Made by a program: the position numbers and the translations under genes. From assembly GCA_025350465.1 (NCBI GenBank), contig JANXXU010000002.1:124001-188000 (forward strand): a stretch of 64,000 bases of DNA. The letters run 5' to 3'. The notes below the pieces were generated by a model. The model was not told the DNA's origin. It searched no databases and saw only the letters and a program-made list of their open reading frames with translations. The DNA comes from Alphaproteobacteria bacterium (GTDB lineage: Bacteria > Pseudomonadota > Alphaproteobacteria > Micropepsales > Micropepsaceae). How positions within the stretch are numbered: position 1 is the first letter of the stretch; every line of letters begins with the position of its first letter. Of the stretch, positions 44,888 through 54,340 are shown piece after piece.

Positions 44888-45526
44888 CTATTCCCGCCGC
44901 TGAAATATCAGCTCGCCGATTCGCTTCAGGCGGGTCGAATAGGCATGGCGCCGCTGTTCGCGGCGTACGACGCCGGCACTTGTCACCCAATTGAATTGAA
45001 CTGCGCGCCGCGGACCCTCGAAGGGCTTATGACCATGCCAGGATCTATCACTGCGTTTGAAGATGAGCATTGTCCCCATTTCGGGCGGAATCTCGACGGT
45101 ATAGTTCTCGATATCGTCCCCGCCGCGCAGGAGTCTCAACCTTCCACCGCCTGGCCCCCATTCCTCATTCAAATAAAGCAAAACCGTTATCACCTTCGTC
45201 TTGCTATCGGTGTGAACTTTGCCGTCGCGCTCGCGTAGATAACCGCGCACCGTGTACATCGTCGGCAGCGCACTTAAATCGAGGTCGAACTTTGTTTCGA
45301 CGAATAGTCGGAACGCCTCCGAATTCAGTTCATCGATCAATCCCTTAAAGTGCCCGCGAATATCGAGCTCCGACGGCGGATGAGATCCTGGCCCAGGCAC
45401 GCGCGGAAAGTCCCGATTGATCTTCGCCAGGTTCTCCGCGGAGATGAAGCTCTTAACAACCGCGAATTCGAAAGGTTCGATCTCAAGCGGCGTAAGAGCC
45501 AACGCTTTGTAGTCAAAATATCCCAT
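44888..45526 (-). CDS. 2-oxoglutarate/Fe(II)-dependent oxygenase superfamily protein
   Basis: Protein of 212 residues with the double-stranded beta-helix pattern: iron site H105-x-D107 in VHTDSKTK, a distal His (H164 or H166 in RSWHGHKPF), and a 2-oxoglutarate-binding Arg (R173) in GPRRAVQFNW. This is the P4H/Rps23-like branch that hydroxylates prolyl or other residues or small molecules. It sits between two glycosyltransferase genes, so a role in surface-glycan or carrier modification is possible but not shown. No clear ribosome binding site precedes ATG 45526. Confidence 0.82.
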   Translation of the reverse strand: MGYFDYKALALTPLEIEPFEFAVVKSFISAENLAKINRDFPRVPGPGSHPPSELDIRGHFKGLIDELNSEAFRLFVETKFDLDLSALPTMYTVRGYLRERDGKVHTDSKTKVITVLLYLNEEWGPGGGRLRLLRGGDDIENYTVEIPPEMGTMLIFKRSDRSWHGHKPFEGPRRAVQFNWVTSAGVVRREQRRHAYSTRLKRIGELIFQRRE

Positions 45527-46043
45527 CGATCACGCCGGCTCGAGCCGCCAAAGATTTTTGTCCGACGCGGCCAGTGCCGCGACCAGCTCGCCGTCCGCGC
45601 CGCACTTTTTGCGACGACAAACGGCGGCCATTGCGATGAACGTTATTCTTCGCGCGCGCCAATGGCATCTTACAGATCGGTGAAGAGTCTTTGAGCCATT
45701 GCCTGTCGCTTGGCTTACCAAACTGTAAGAGCGCTCGGTCAAGGTGAAGATGTTGAAGTATGTCGCCTTCTGCTTGCGAGCAGGTGCTCAGCGAATGCAA
45801 GCGCGACGCAGCGAAAGTAGTGATCCCTAGCCCAACGATCGTGCTCGTAGGGTTACAGTATCGTATAGACTAAGAAACTTCCGAGCGCTGTGCGTGCGTT
45901 AGGAGTCATCTCGAACAAAAAGCTGCTAACGGCCATTCAGGAACGCCTGCTATGAACCGAGGAACGTCGTGACAAGCGAGATCGATATCGCGCCTTGACG
46001 TACGAATATCTGGCCACGCCTGACGCATGTCGATTCAAATGCG
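45527..46043. other. Intergenic stretch with no supported gene
   Basis: This 517-base gap between the divergent oxygenase and GT39 genes is lower in GC than the surrounding genes. A minus-strand frame at 45513-45800 has 95 codons but Arg-rich composition and overlaps the oxygenase start, so it is not accepted. It presumably carries both promoters; I see no strong hairpin or operator. Confidence 0.5.
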
Positions 46044-47681
46044 ATGAACTCGCGGATCAAATCAGCAGAGCGAGGCATCTTGGCCAACCCGCGTAGGTTT
46101 GCGCCCGTTGCGGCCGGCCTCCATTTCCTGCGGCACAGCCTCGTGCTCTTGTCTGTCTCGCGCGACGGGCTCGGTCGCTCACCGACCGCCGTCACGGTCG
46201 CGTTGATCATTGCTTTTTTTGTGTTGCGCTTGGCGCTCTCTCTCACCATCGGATTGGGGGTCGACGAGTCCTACTCTCTTGCCAATGCGCACGATCTGTC
46301 GCTGTCGTATTTCGACCACCCTCCGCTGCATCTCTGGATCGCGCACATTTCGGAAGCGCTCTTTGGTCACGGGCGTCTTGCGCGCCTTCCTTTCGTCGCC
46401 CTTTTCGCCGGCACAACTTGGATGATGTTCCGGTTTGCAGACCGCTTGTTCGGTCCGGCGGCCGGCGCTTGGGCCGCCTTGACGCTCAATCTTGGGGGCT
46501 TCTTCACGTTTGCGGCAGGCGAATGGATTTTGCCCGACGGGCCACTGATGTTTTGTTTGTCGGGCGCTGCGTACAGTATGGCCGTACTTCTCAAACCTGA
46601 TCCAAGCCGCCCGACGAACGCGTGGTCCGATTGGTTGAAACTCGGCTTGTGGCTTGGCGCCGCAGGACTTGCAAAATATCAAGCGGCCGGGTTCGTCGTG
46701 GGTCTCGGACTTTTCTTCGCGACAGTACCTAACCGCTGGAAGTTATTGCGCCACCCAGCCGCCTATGTGGCCTTTTTCTTAGCCTTGATCATCATCACCC
46801 CGGTTTTCATTTGGAACGCCGAATACGGCTGGGTGTCGTTCTTGTTTCAAGCGCAGCGCAGCGCGCAAGGTCACATCTGGAAACCCCTTCATGTTGCGAG
46901 CATGGTCAGCGGGCAGATCTTGTACCTCTTGCCGTGGATATTCGTGCCGCTGACCTGGGCGGCGATCAACGCCCTGCGGAGCGGACGGGCGAAAGAATCG
47001 CGCTGGCTCTGCCTTTGTTTGGGGCTGCCGTCGATTGTCCTGGTTACGTTCGCGCCGCTGTTCGGTCCGGCCGGCCTACCGCATTGGGGTATGGCTGGCT
47101 GGCTGATGATGTTTCCGCTGCTGGGCGAGATGCTGGCGCGCAAGGCGGTCGATCACGCCTGGCCGCTGCGTTGGGCTCAAGTGTCCGCAGCCCTCCTCGT
47201 TGCTGCTTGCGCGCTTCTGGTCACCCATGCGGCGACGGGCTGGTTGAAGAGCCTTGCGCCCGCTCTGTTCGTCAAAGGGGACCCCAGTGTCGAGAGCCTT
47301 GATTGGGATGATCTGCGCACAGCGTTTCAAAAAAATGGTCTGCTGAAGGCGGCATCGTTCGTCGTTGCGGTGCGCTGGAACGAGGCTGGTAAGGTCGAAC
47401 TCGCGCTCGATCACACGCTACCGGTGCTGGTGTTCACGCAGGATCCGCGAAACTTTGCATTTCGTAACGATCCAGCCGCCTTTGTCGGTCGCGACGCGGT
47501 CATCGTCGGAAAGGCAACGACCGTGCAAGAAAACATTGACCTACTGAAACCGTATTTCGCCGATCTGATACCGATCGAGCCGGTGACGATCGAACGGCAC
47601 GGGCGACCGGAGATCGAATTGCACCTTCTTTACGCACGGCATCTGTTGAAACCTTATCCGCTTCCTTACCCAATACGCTGA
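46044..47681 (+). CDS. GT39-family glycosyltransferase (ArnT/PMT-like) membrane protein
   Basis: Protein of 545 residues with about 11 membrane helices. The GT39 motif GLGVDESYSLANAHDLSLSYFDHPPLHLWIAHISEALFGHG shows the catalytic acidic residues in DES and the FDHPP loop; ArnT-like PMT-2 proteins carry these. It transfers a sugar from polyprenyl phosphate onto lipid A, a glycan or a protein. The other half of the route may be the GT2-GtrA fusion at 43489-44664. ATG 46044 is used; no obvious Shine-Dalgarno, so its start is less certain. Confidence 0.88.
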   Translation: MNSRIKSAERGILANPRRFAPVAAGLHFLRHSLVLLSVSRDGLGRSPTAVTVALIIAFFVLRLALSLTIGLGVDESYSLANAHDLSLSYFDHPPLHLWIAHISEALFGHGRLARLPFVALFAGTTWMMFRFADRLFGPAAGAWAALTLNLGGFFTFAAGEWILPDGPLMFCLSGAAYSMAVLLKPDPSRPTNAWSDWLKLGLWLGAAGLAKYQAAGFVVGLGLFFATVPNRWKLLRHPAAYVAFFLALIIITPVFIWNAEYGWVSFLFQAQRSAQGHIWKPLHVASMVSGQILYLLPWIFVPLTWAAINALRSGRAKESRWLCLCLGLPSIVLVTFAPLFGPAGLPHWGMAGWLMMFPLLGEMLARKAVDHAWPLRWAQVSAALLVAACALLVTHAATGWLKSLAPALFVKGDPSVESLDWDDLRTAFQKNGLLKAASFVVAVRWNEAGKVELALDHTLPVLVFTQDPRNFAFRNDPAAFVGRDAVIVGKATTVQENIDLLKPYFADLIPIEPVTIERHGRPEIELHLLYARHLLKPYPLPYPIR

Positions 47682-47902
47682 GGTCGTCGTGGAAGCACTG
47701 GACTTGTGGTCGCGTTATCCGGTGTCGCCACCTCTTTGTTACTGTGGCCATACCGAATGTTCAAAGGTTCGCCACAGAACCTTGAGACTGGCATTTATTG
47801 GTCCCACCTAGCGCTTTGCACAGGATGTTTCCTCCCTTGAGATTTGTGGCCACAAACCCATCTGATGGCATGGGTCGGCTGGCCAACTTCAAGGAGCATT
47901 CT

Positions 47903-48220
47903 ATGACCATAAGATCTGCGATCGGCGTCGCCGCTCTGTTTGGCGCGATTGTGTCAATCGGCGCCGGCGGTCAGGCTATGGCCTACCAAGGCCAGATATT
48001 GGCGAGCCACGCCAAGCTCACGATTGAGCAAGCCCGAGCGATCGCACTGAAGGCACATCCAGGAAAGATCACCGACGAAGAGCTTGAGCGGGAAAACGGC
48101 GGCAGCGGCTATCGCTATTCGTTCGACATCCGCGACGGCTCGAAGACATTTGAAGTCGGCGTCGACGCGCAAACGGGCAAGGTCTTGGAAAATGCGGCGG
48201 AAGGCCCCAATCCCGACTAA
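47903..48220 (+). CDS. Secreted PepSY-domain protein
   Basis: Protein of 105 residues with a signal peptide (cleavage near AMA-YQG). The mature part is a single PepSY domain (LTIEQARAIALKAHPGKITDEELERENGGSGYRYSFDIRDGSKTFEVGVDAQTGKVLE). Such proteins often sit with two-component systems and are thought to bind or restrain proteases or sensors. AAGGAG lies before ATG 47903. Its stop overlaps the convergent lptB stop by four bases. A two-component pair lies just beyond lptB, so it may belong to that unit. Confidence 0.88.
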   Translation: MTIRSAIGVAALFGAIVSIGAGGQAMAYQGQILASHAKLTIEQARAIALKAHPGKITDEELERENGGSGYRYSFDIRDGSKTFEVGVDAQTGKVLENAAEGPNPD

Positions 48221-48975
48221 TACGAAAAACGATCGCCGAGATAAATGTTGCGAACGGCTCTGTCGGCGACGATTTCCTGTGGCGAGCCTTGCGCCATCAC
48301 TTCGCCCTCGTTGATGATGTAGGCGCGGTCGATGATGCCCAGCGTCTCACGCACATTATGATCGGTGATCAGCACGCCGATGTCGCGCTCCTTCAAGTGC
48401 TTGACCATCTTGCGGATGTCGTTGATGGCAATCGGATCGATGCCTGAGAAGGGCTCGTCGAGCAGCATGAAGGAGGGCCGCGTCGCCATCGCGCGCGCAA
48501 CTTCGACCCGACGCCGCTCGCCGCCCGAGAGCGCCAATGCCGGCGCGCGCCGCAGATGTTCGATGGCGAACTCCGCCAAGAGTTCGTCGACGAGCTTGCG
48601 GCGCAGCTTGCTGTCGCGCTCGCCGAGTTCGGCCACGTAAGAAATGTTCTGCTCCACCGTCAGACCGCGAAATATGGACGCCTCTTGCGGCAGGTAGCCT
48701 ATGCCGAGCCGTGCGCGCCGATACATTGGCAGGTCGGTGATTTCTGTTCCGTCGAGCCAGATCGAGCCCGAATCGACCGGAACGAGCCCCGTCATCATGT
48801 AGAAACACGTGGTCTTGCCGGCACCATTAGGACCGAGCATGCCCACGACCTCACCGCGGCGCAGATAGAGCGAGACGTCGCGCACGGCAGGGCGGCGGCC
48901 AAAGGCCTTGGCGATCTTGAGGACAACGAGGCCCGGCTGGTCCGACGCGTCAAAACCTGCGACTTGGCGCTGCAT
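48217..48975 (-). CDS. lptB: LPS export ABC transporter ATPase
   Basis: Cytoplasmic ATPase of 252 residues that powers the LptB2FGC exporter moving LPS to the outer membrane. Walker A GPNGAGKTT (48-56), Q-loop YLPQEASIFR, signature LSGGERRR (149-156), Walker B LLDEPFSGID (171-180) and switch His in LITDHNVRET are all intact, and IFRGLTVEQNI and ITDHNVRETL are LptB traits. The usual upstream lptC and lptA genes are absent here; the neighbour on this strand is a response regulator gene. ATG 48975 is used rather than a TTG one codon upstream. Confidence 0.93.
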   Translation of the reverse strand: MQRQVAGFDASDQPGLVVLKIAKAFGRRPAVRDVSLYLRRGEVVGMLGPNGAGKTTCFYMMTGLVPVDSGSIWLDGTEITDLPMYRRARLGIGYLPQEASIFRGLTVEQNISYVAELGERDSKLRRKLVDELLAEFAIEHLRRAPALALSGGERRRVEVARAMATRPSFMLLDEPFSGIDPIAINDIRKMVKHLKERDIGVLITDHNVRETLGIIDRAYIINEGEVMAQGSPQEIVADRAVRNIYLGDRFSY

Positions 48976-49045
48976 CAAACCTGCCTATGCCCGCTCGAGG
49001 CACGATACATCTCGAATGATTCCGCCTTGCGAGCCAAGGGCGTCG

Positions 49046-49723
49046 TCAACGCGGGTCGCGGATGCAGTACCCGGAGCCATGTACGGTTTCAATCAGTGCG
49101 ACGGGAAAGTCGCGATCGACTTTGCCGCGCAGGCGACTGATATGCGTCTCGACGAGCGTCGTCTTGGGGTCGAATTGAAATTCCCAAACCTGCTCGAGCA
49201 GCATCGTGCGCGTGACGACACGTCCGGCTTGGCGCATCAGCGCTTCCAGAAGTTTAAATTCCATCGGCTGGAGCTCAAGCGCTTTGCCGCCGCGCGTCGC
49301 CTTACGTTTTAGTAGGTTGAGCTCGAGGTCTGCGACGCGCAGAATTGGTTTGGCGTCGCTCGACACTGGACGGCGTGCCAACGCTGCGACGCGGGCGAGC
49401 AACTCGGCTATGGCGAAGGGCTTCACCATATAATCGTCGCCGCCGGCGTTGAGACCGTCGACCCGGTCGTCGATGCCCGCCAGCGTCGTCACGAAGATGA
49501 CGCGCGTCTGGATGTCGGCCGAGCGCAGCATCTTGACGAGACTCAAGCCGTCGAGCTTGGGCAGCATGCGATCGACGATGGCAACGTCATGATTGCCGAC
49601 GATGGCTTTCGCCAAGCCGTCGGCGCCGGTCATGGCCTGTTCGACCTCGTGCCCCGCAGTCTTCAAGCCGCTGGCGATAAAGTCGGCGGTTTCCACATCG
49701 TCTTCGATCAGGAGAATGCGCAT
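49046..49723 (-). CDS. OmpR-family response regulator
   Basis: Protein of 225 residues. Receiver domain with acidic pocket IEDDVE, phosphoacceptor Asp51 in AIVDRMLPKLDG, and the Thr and Lys of VTTLAG and VKPFAIAELL; C-terminal winged helix with ELQPMEFKLLEALMRQAGRVVTRTMLLEQVWEFQFDPKTTLVETHISRLRGKV. The partner is the histidine kinase encoded divergently 214 bases away. Start ATG 49723 has a weak ribosome site. Target genes may include the neighbouring PepSY and COG4705-type genes. Confidence 0.93.
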   Translation of the reverse strand: MRILLIEDDVETADFIASGLKTAGHEVEQAMTGADGLAKAIVGNHDVAIVDRMLPKLDGLSLVKMLRSADIQTRVIFVTTLAGIDDRVDGLNAGGDDYMVKPFAIAELLARVAALARRPVSSDAKPILRVADLELNLLKRKATRGGKALELQPMEFKLLEALMRQAGRVVTRTMLLEQVWEFQFDPKTTLVETHISRLRGKVDRDFPVALIETVHGSGYCIRDPR

Positions 49724-49865
49724 GCAGCCATTGTAGCGGTTTGGGTCCACAAAAAACCTGCTGTCTGAGCGGGCTTGCGATAAGGTTGACGTCCGCGCGA
49801 GCCCGTCTTTCCATGCACCCCATCTCGTGTTAGCAAGCCGCGTCCACTCAAATCCGGCCCAGTTG

Positions 49866-49879
49866 TTACATTTTTGTAA
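49866..49879. promoter_or_regulatory. Palindromic site in the divergent two-component promoter region
   Basis: TTACA, four T, then TGTAA is a perfect 5-bp inverted repeat between the response regulator and kinase genes. Its place fits a control site for either gene or the regulator itself, but OmpR-type sites are usually direct repeats, so this assignment is weak. Confidence 0.35.
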
Positions 49880-49937
49880 GGTCACTGCCTCTCGCCTGTT
49901 GCCGACGCGCGCCGTCGCACGATACACACAGGCCACC

Positions 49938-51332
49938 ATGGACGTGCGTTCGCCGCCGGAACAAACGCAAGAAGCAACTTCGGTCTCCAAACTGCGCTGG
50001 CCCCGCAGCCTCGCGTTCCGGCTGGCGCTCCTCTACGGCGTCGTCTTTGCCGCTTCGGCCGCCATCCTCATCAGCATCGTCTACCTCACCACCATTGCGT
50101 CGATAGTTCGCCAGCGCGACAAAGCGATTTCTGTCGAGCTTATGGAACTGAAAGGCGAACTGGCGGAAGCGGGAGTAGGCGAGGTCGAACGCGAGGTAAC
50201 CACGCGCGACAGCGCACCCGATAAGTCGCAATTTATCTATACACTCTATGATAAAGACGGCCGCCTGATCTCCGGAACGCCGGCCCGTTTGGTGCGGCGG
50301 AACGGATGGTCTGACGTCCCTGCCGCCAGCGGCGACATGGACGACCAATATCACACGATCCACTACCGCACCGAAGTGCTCCCTGGCGGCTATCTGCTCG
50401 CCGTCGGCGAAGACACCGATCAGGTCGACGATCTTCGCGAGTTCCTTTCGGCCGCGTTGATCGCGGGCCTTGGCGTGGCATTAGTGCTCGCGCTCGCGGG
50501 CGGCGCAGTGTTGAGCTGGACCTTCCGGCGAAGGCTAGGCCGCGTCGCTGCGGTGTGCCAAGAGATCATGACCGGCCGCCTGTCGCTGCGCGTTCCAGCG
50601 CGGCCATCGGGAGACGAGATCGACCTCCTCGCGACAAGCGTGAACTCGATGCTTGATCGCATCGTCGGATTGATGGATGCGCTGCGCCAGGTTTCCACCG
50701 ACGTAGCTCACGACTTGCGCACGCCGCTCGCGCGGCTGCGCCAAGGCCTGGAAGCCACGAAGTTCAAGGCAAAAACCACCGACGAATACGCCGCGGCCGT
50801 CGACAAGGCGATCGGCGAAGCCGACACAATTCTGGAGACGTTCACGGCGCTGCTACGCATTGCAGAGCTCGAGGCCGGCACGCGGCGGTCCGCATTCAGG
50901 TCAGTCGACCTGTCGCACCTCTTCCAAACTGTAGCCGACGCTTACACACCGCCAGCCGAGGAGAACGGTCAGCGCATCGTGGCCCAGATCGATCCGGATA
51001 TCGTCGTGACAGGTGACAGCAATCTCTTGACCCAGATGATTGCAAATCTGGTCGCCAATGCGCTACGCCACAGTCCGCGGGGCACGACTGTGAGCATCGG
51101 CTTGGACGGCAGCGGCGATCACCCGGCCGCGATCGTCGCAGACGATGGCCCCGGCATCCCGGACAAAGATCGTGCACGCGTGTTTCAACGCTTCGTACGC
51201 TTGGAGAGGAGCCGCACCACGCCCGGCAGCGGCTTGGGGTTGAGCCTCTGCGCAGCCATTGCTGATCTTCATGGCGTGCGCCTCGAGCTCAAGGACAACC
51301 ATCCTGGGCTGCGTTGCGAGTTGACGTTCTGA
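49938..51332 (+). CDS. Sensor histidine kinase (HAMP, HisKA, HATPase)
   Basis: Inner-membrane protein of 464 residues. First membrane helix (about 28-52), a periplasmic loop of about 125 residues, second helix (FLSAALIAGLGVALVLALAGGAVL), HAMP linker, HisKA with the phosphoryl His258 in DVAHDLRTPLARLRQGLE, and HATPase with N box NLVANALRHSPRG and G boxes DDGPGIPDKD and PGSGLGLSL. The periplasmic loop has no recognised sensor fold. It pairs with the divergent OmpR-type gene; the neighbouring PepSY protein may modulate it. ATG 49938 is used; longer starts are unlikely. Confidence 0.93.
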   Translation: MDVRSPPEQTQEATSVSKLRWPRSLAFRLALLYGVVFAASAAILISIVYLTTIASIVRQRDKAISVELMELKGELAEAGVGEVEREVTTRDSAPDKSQFIYTLYDKDGRLISGTPARLVRRNGWSDVPAASGDMDDQYHTIHYRTEVLPGGYLLAVGEDTDQVDDLREFLSAALIAGLGVALVLALAGGAVLSWTFRRRLGRVAAVCQEIMTGRLSLRVPARPSGDEIDLLATSVNSMLDRIVGLMDALRQVSTDVAHDLRTPLARLRQGLEATKFKAKTTDEYAAAVDKAIGEADTILETFTALLRIAELEAGTRRSAFRSVDLSHLFQTVADAYTPPAEENGQRIVAQIDPDIVVTGDSNLLTQMIANLVANALRHSPRGTTVSIGLDGSGDHPAAIVADDGPGIPDKDRARVFQRFVRLERSRTTPGSGLGLSLCAAIADLHGVRLELKDNHPGLRCELTF

Positions 51333-51439
51333 GGGCCGGACCCTGCGTTCACCTGCCGTTCAGATGCCAACGATTGAACTATGATTGAGGAAATCCGTTT
51401 AATTCTGACCGTATACGATCACTCCAAAGGGATCCTTTT

Positions 51440-52204
51440 GTGACAAGCGCCTCGATGACGAACAAGGTGCCTGCCGTGACCCTAGCCTTTTGGGTCATCA
51501 AGATCGTCGCCACGACTTTGGGTGAAACGGCGGGTGATGCGGCATCCATGTCGATGAATTTGGGGTATGCCGTCGCCAGCACAATTTTTATCGCCGTCTT
51601 CGTCGTCGCCGTCGCCGCGCAACTGAGCGCCAAAGCGCTCCATCCATTTCTGTATTGGAGTGTGATAGTTGCAACGACGACGGCCGGAACGACTATGGCG
51701 GATTTCGCGGACCGTTCTCTGGGTATCGGCTATGCCGGAGGATCGTCGATCTTGTTCGTGCTGCTGATGGCGTCTCTCGGCATCTGGTACTGGGCAGCCG
51801 GCTCGGTCTCGGTCGAGAACATCGTGTCGCGCAAGATCGAGATGTTCTATTGGGGGACGATCCTTTTCTCGCAAACCTTGGGCACGGCGCTCGGCGATTG
51901 GATGGCCGATACAAACGGTCTCGGCTACGAACGCGGAGCGATCGTCTTCGGTTTGGGCCTGGTGCTGCTCGCCGGGGCATATTTCTTCACCAAGATTTCG
52001 CGCGTTCTATTGTTTTGGAGTGCTTTCATCCTCACTCGCCCGCTCGGCGCCACACTGGGCGATCTGCTCGATAAGCCGATCGACCATGGCGGGCTGGCAT
52101 TGGATCGCTTCGTTGCGTCAGCGGTGCTTGCCGTTTTCATTGTGGCATGCATCGCGCTCACGGGACGCCGCTCGGAGCAGGCTTCCAGTGACCTGAAGGC
52201 CTAA
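51440..52204 (+). CDS. COG4705-type membrane protein with four internal repeats
   Basis: Membrane protein of 254 residues with about eight helices. Four copies of a T-L-G-x3-G/A-D signature recur: VATTLGETAGDAAS (about 24-37), TTTAGTTMADFADRS, SQTLGTALGDWMADTN and TRPLGATLGDLLDK, each followed by a Gly/Tyr- or Gly/Leu-rich stretch. This suggests a pseudo-fourfold or paired transporter. COG4705 proteins are uncharacterised; small-solute or metal export is only a guess. GTG 51440 follows AAAGGGA; ATG 51455 lacks such a site. It is 107 bases after the kinase gene, likely its operon partner. Confidence 0.78.
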   Translation: MTSASMTNKVPAVTLAFWVIKIVATTLGETAGDAASMSMNLGYAVASTIFIAVFVVAVAAQLSAKALHPFLYWSVIVATTTAGTTMADFADRSLGIGYAGGSSILFVLLMASLGIWYWAAGSVSVENIVSRKIEMFYWGTILFSQTLGTALGDWMADTNGLGYERGAIVFGLGLVLLAGAYFFTKISRVLLFWSAFILTRPLGATLGDLLDKPIDHGGLALDRFVASAVLAVFIVACIALTGRRSEQASSDLKA

Positions 52205-52357
52205 CCCTCAGGCCTCCAGGAACGGCCGATTTCAAGGTATTCGCGGCAACGAAGTCTGTCAGTGCTTACGCTCCGGTTTTGCGCTTAAATGAGGGCTTGA
52301 GGCGCACGCCGGCCGGAATCCCTGCCGTGCGTCAATGAACGTGGGGACGTGTTCGCT

Positions 52358-54334
52358 ATGACATTCGTGACCTTTGGGCGCGGCCTTATGGCCGGCGTCT
52401 CCTCCATGTTTTTTGCCTTCGCTGCGTCTGCCGCCGAATCGACGGCGCCCCCGCCGACTCAAGCGGCCGCACCGTCGCTCGCTCCACTCCAAGTCGCTGC
52501 GCACGAGCTGACGGCCGCAGACGCCGAGGCGTTCCTCGACGGATTGGTGCCTTTGCAACTCGGCATGGACGACATCGCCGGCGCGACGATCGCGATCGTC
52601 AAGGACGGCAAACTACTTTTCGCCAAAGGCTATGGATATGCGGACATAAAGAGCCGCAAACCGGTGGCGGCCGACGCAACCCTTTTTCGCATCGGCTCGA
52701 TCACCAAGCTCTTCACCTGGACCGCGGTGATGCAGCTCGTCGAAGCCGGCAAAATCGATCTCGACGCCGATGTGAACAACTATCTCGACTTCACGATTCC
52801 GCAGCCGTTCGGCAAGCCCCTGACGATGCGCAATCTGATGACGCATCGGCCGGGCCTTGAAGACGTCATCAAGGACTTAGCAGTCAAGGATGCGAGCGAG
52901 GTCAATCTCGCAGCCTATGTCAAGGAGCACATTCCGGCGCAGATCTTCGAACCCGGCACGGTGCCGGCCTATTCGAACTACGGCGCAGCGCTTGCCGGTT
53001 ACATTGTCGGGCGCGTATCGGGAGCGCCGTTCGATCAATATGTGGAAGCCCATATTCTGACGCCCTTGGGCATGACGCACTCGACGCTACGCCAGCCTCT
53101 GCCCGACGCGCTGAAGGCGCAGATGTCGAGCGGTTACAATCTCGCTTCGGGAACGGCGAGCGACTTCGAAGTCGTCAACGCCTATCCGGCAGGCAGCATG
53201 TCGGCGCCCGCGACTGATATGGCGCGCTTCATGCTGGCGCACCTGAACAATGGAGCGCTCGGCGATGCGCGTATTCTAAAAGCCGAAACTGCGCAGGCGA
53301 TGCACAACACGCGGCTCGAGACGGACCCGCAGCTCAACGCAATAGCGCTTGGCTTCTACGAAGAGACGCGCAACGGCCATCGCATCATTGGGCACGGAGG
53401 CGACACCCTCGCCTTCCACAGCGATTTGCATTTGATCCTGGATCAGGGTGTCGGTTTTTTTGTTTCCTACAACAGCCAGGGGCGCGGCGACAGCTCGGCG
53501 CGAGGGCCGCTCTGGCGTGCCTTTCTAGACCGGTATTTCCCTTACACGCCGCCGGAACAGCCGACGCTGGCAAGCGCGAAAGACGACGCTCAGAAGGTCG
53601 TGGGCGTTTATCGCACCAGCCGGCGCGGCGACACCTCGTGGACGAAGCTCTTGGGCGTGCTCGGCGAGACAACGGTCAGCACAGACGGCGACGGCGTGCT
53701 CGCAATTGATAGTTCGACGGACATCAACGGCCAGCCCCGGCATTGGCGCGAAGTCGGGCCGCTCGTCTATCGTAACGTTGTTGGGCAAGAGAAGGTTGTG
53801 TTCAAGCCGAATGCGGCCGGCACGATGACGCTACTTGCGGGCGCGCCGATTCAGATCCAGCACAAGGTTGGGCTGATGGACAATCAGGTCGTGGTCGCAA
53901 GCGTCGCCGGCGCTTCGCTTCTGATCATGGCGCTGACGGTGCTGTTATGGCCGGTCGCGGCGATCGCGCGGCGTCACTACGGCGCACGACTCGAGCGCAG
54001 CGGCGTTGAGCGTTTGCTGCGCCTTGCCGTCTTCGCCGTGTGCGCGGCCGATCTCGCCTTTATCATCGGCTTCGGCGTCGTGCTGGTCCCGCAACTTGAG
54101 TCGATCTCCGGGTTGAACAGCGCACTCGACCCGACTCTGCATATCGTGCAAGCGATAGGCGTCGCCGGCGCGCTCGGGGCGCTCGTCGCGCTCGCCAATG
54201 CCGGTGTCGCCTGGCGTAGCGAAAATCGCCACCTCCTGGGCCGCGTGAAGGAGACGCTGATCGCGCTCGCCTGCGTCGGTTTTGCCTGGTTCGCCTGGTC
54301 GATGCACCTGCTCGACATGAGCCTGCGCTATTGA
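52358..54334 (+). CDS. Membrane-tethered beta-lactamase-fold serine hydrolase (class C/esterase type)
   Basis: Protein of 658 residues with a signal peptide, a large serine hydrolase domain, and about four C-terminal membrane helices. Active site: Ser114-x-x-Lys117 in RIGSITKLFTW, Tyr205-x-Asn207 in YSNYG and a His-Gly-Gly motif in IIGHGGDTL, as in beta-lactamase class C and EstB-like esterases. The membrane tail is frequent in alphaproteobacterial members. Substrates may be peptides or esters in the periplasm; resistance is not implied. ATG 52358 is chosen over a GTG nine bases upstream. Confidence 0.9.
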   Translation: MTFVTFGRGLMAGVSSMFFAFAASAAESTAPPPTQAAAPSLAPLQVAAHELTAADAEAFLDGLVPLQLGMDDIAGATIAIVKDGKLLFAKGYGYADIKSRKPVAADATLFRIGSITKLFTWTAVMQLVEAGKIDLDADVNNYLDFTIPQPFGKPLTMRNLMTHRPGLEDVIKDLAVKDASEVNLAAYVKEHIPAQIFEPGTVPAYSNYGAALAGYIVGRVSGAPFDQYVEAHILTPLGMTHSTLRQPLPDALKAQMSSGYNLASGTASDFEVVNAYPAGSMSAPATDMARFMLAHLNNGALGDARILKAETAQAMHNTRLETDPQLNAIALGFYEETRNGHRIIGHGGDTLAFHSDLHLILDQGVGFFVSYNSQGRGDSSARGPLWRAFLDRYFPYTPPEQPTLASAKDDAQKVVGVYRTSRRGDTSWTKLLGVLGETTVSTDGDGVLAIDSSTDINGQPRHWREVGPLVYRNVVGQEKVVFKPNAAGTMTLLAGAPIQIQHKVGLMDNQVVVASVAGASLLIMALTVLLWPVAAIARRHYGARLERSGVERLLRLAVFAVCAADLAFIIGFGVVLVPQLESISGLNSALDPTLHIVQAIGVAGALGALVALANAGVAWRSENRHLLGRVKETLIALACVGFAWFAWSMHLLDMSLRY

Positions 54335-54340
54335 CGCAGC

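Noticed and set aside
45513-45800. Minus-strand frame of 95 codons before the 2OG oxygenase
   Set aside because: Overlaps the oxygenase start, Arg-rich composition, no motif or ribosome site.
52358-54334. Reading of the serine hydrolase as a true beta-lactamase
   Set aside because: SxxK, YxN and HGG fit class C/esterase folds, but the long membrane tail and context favour a general serine hydrolase.
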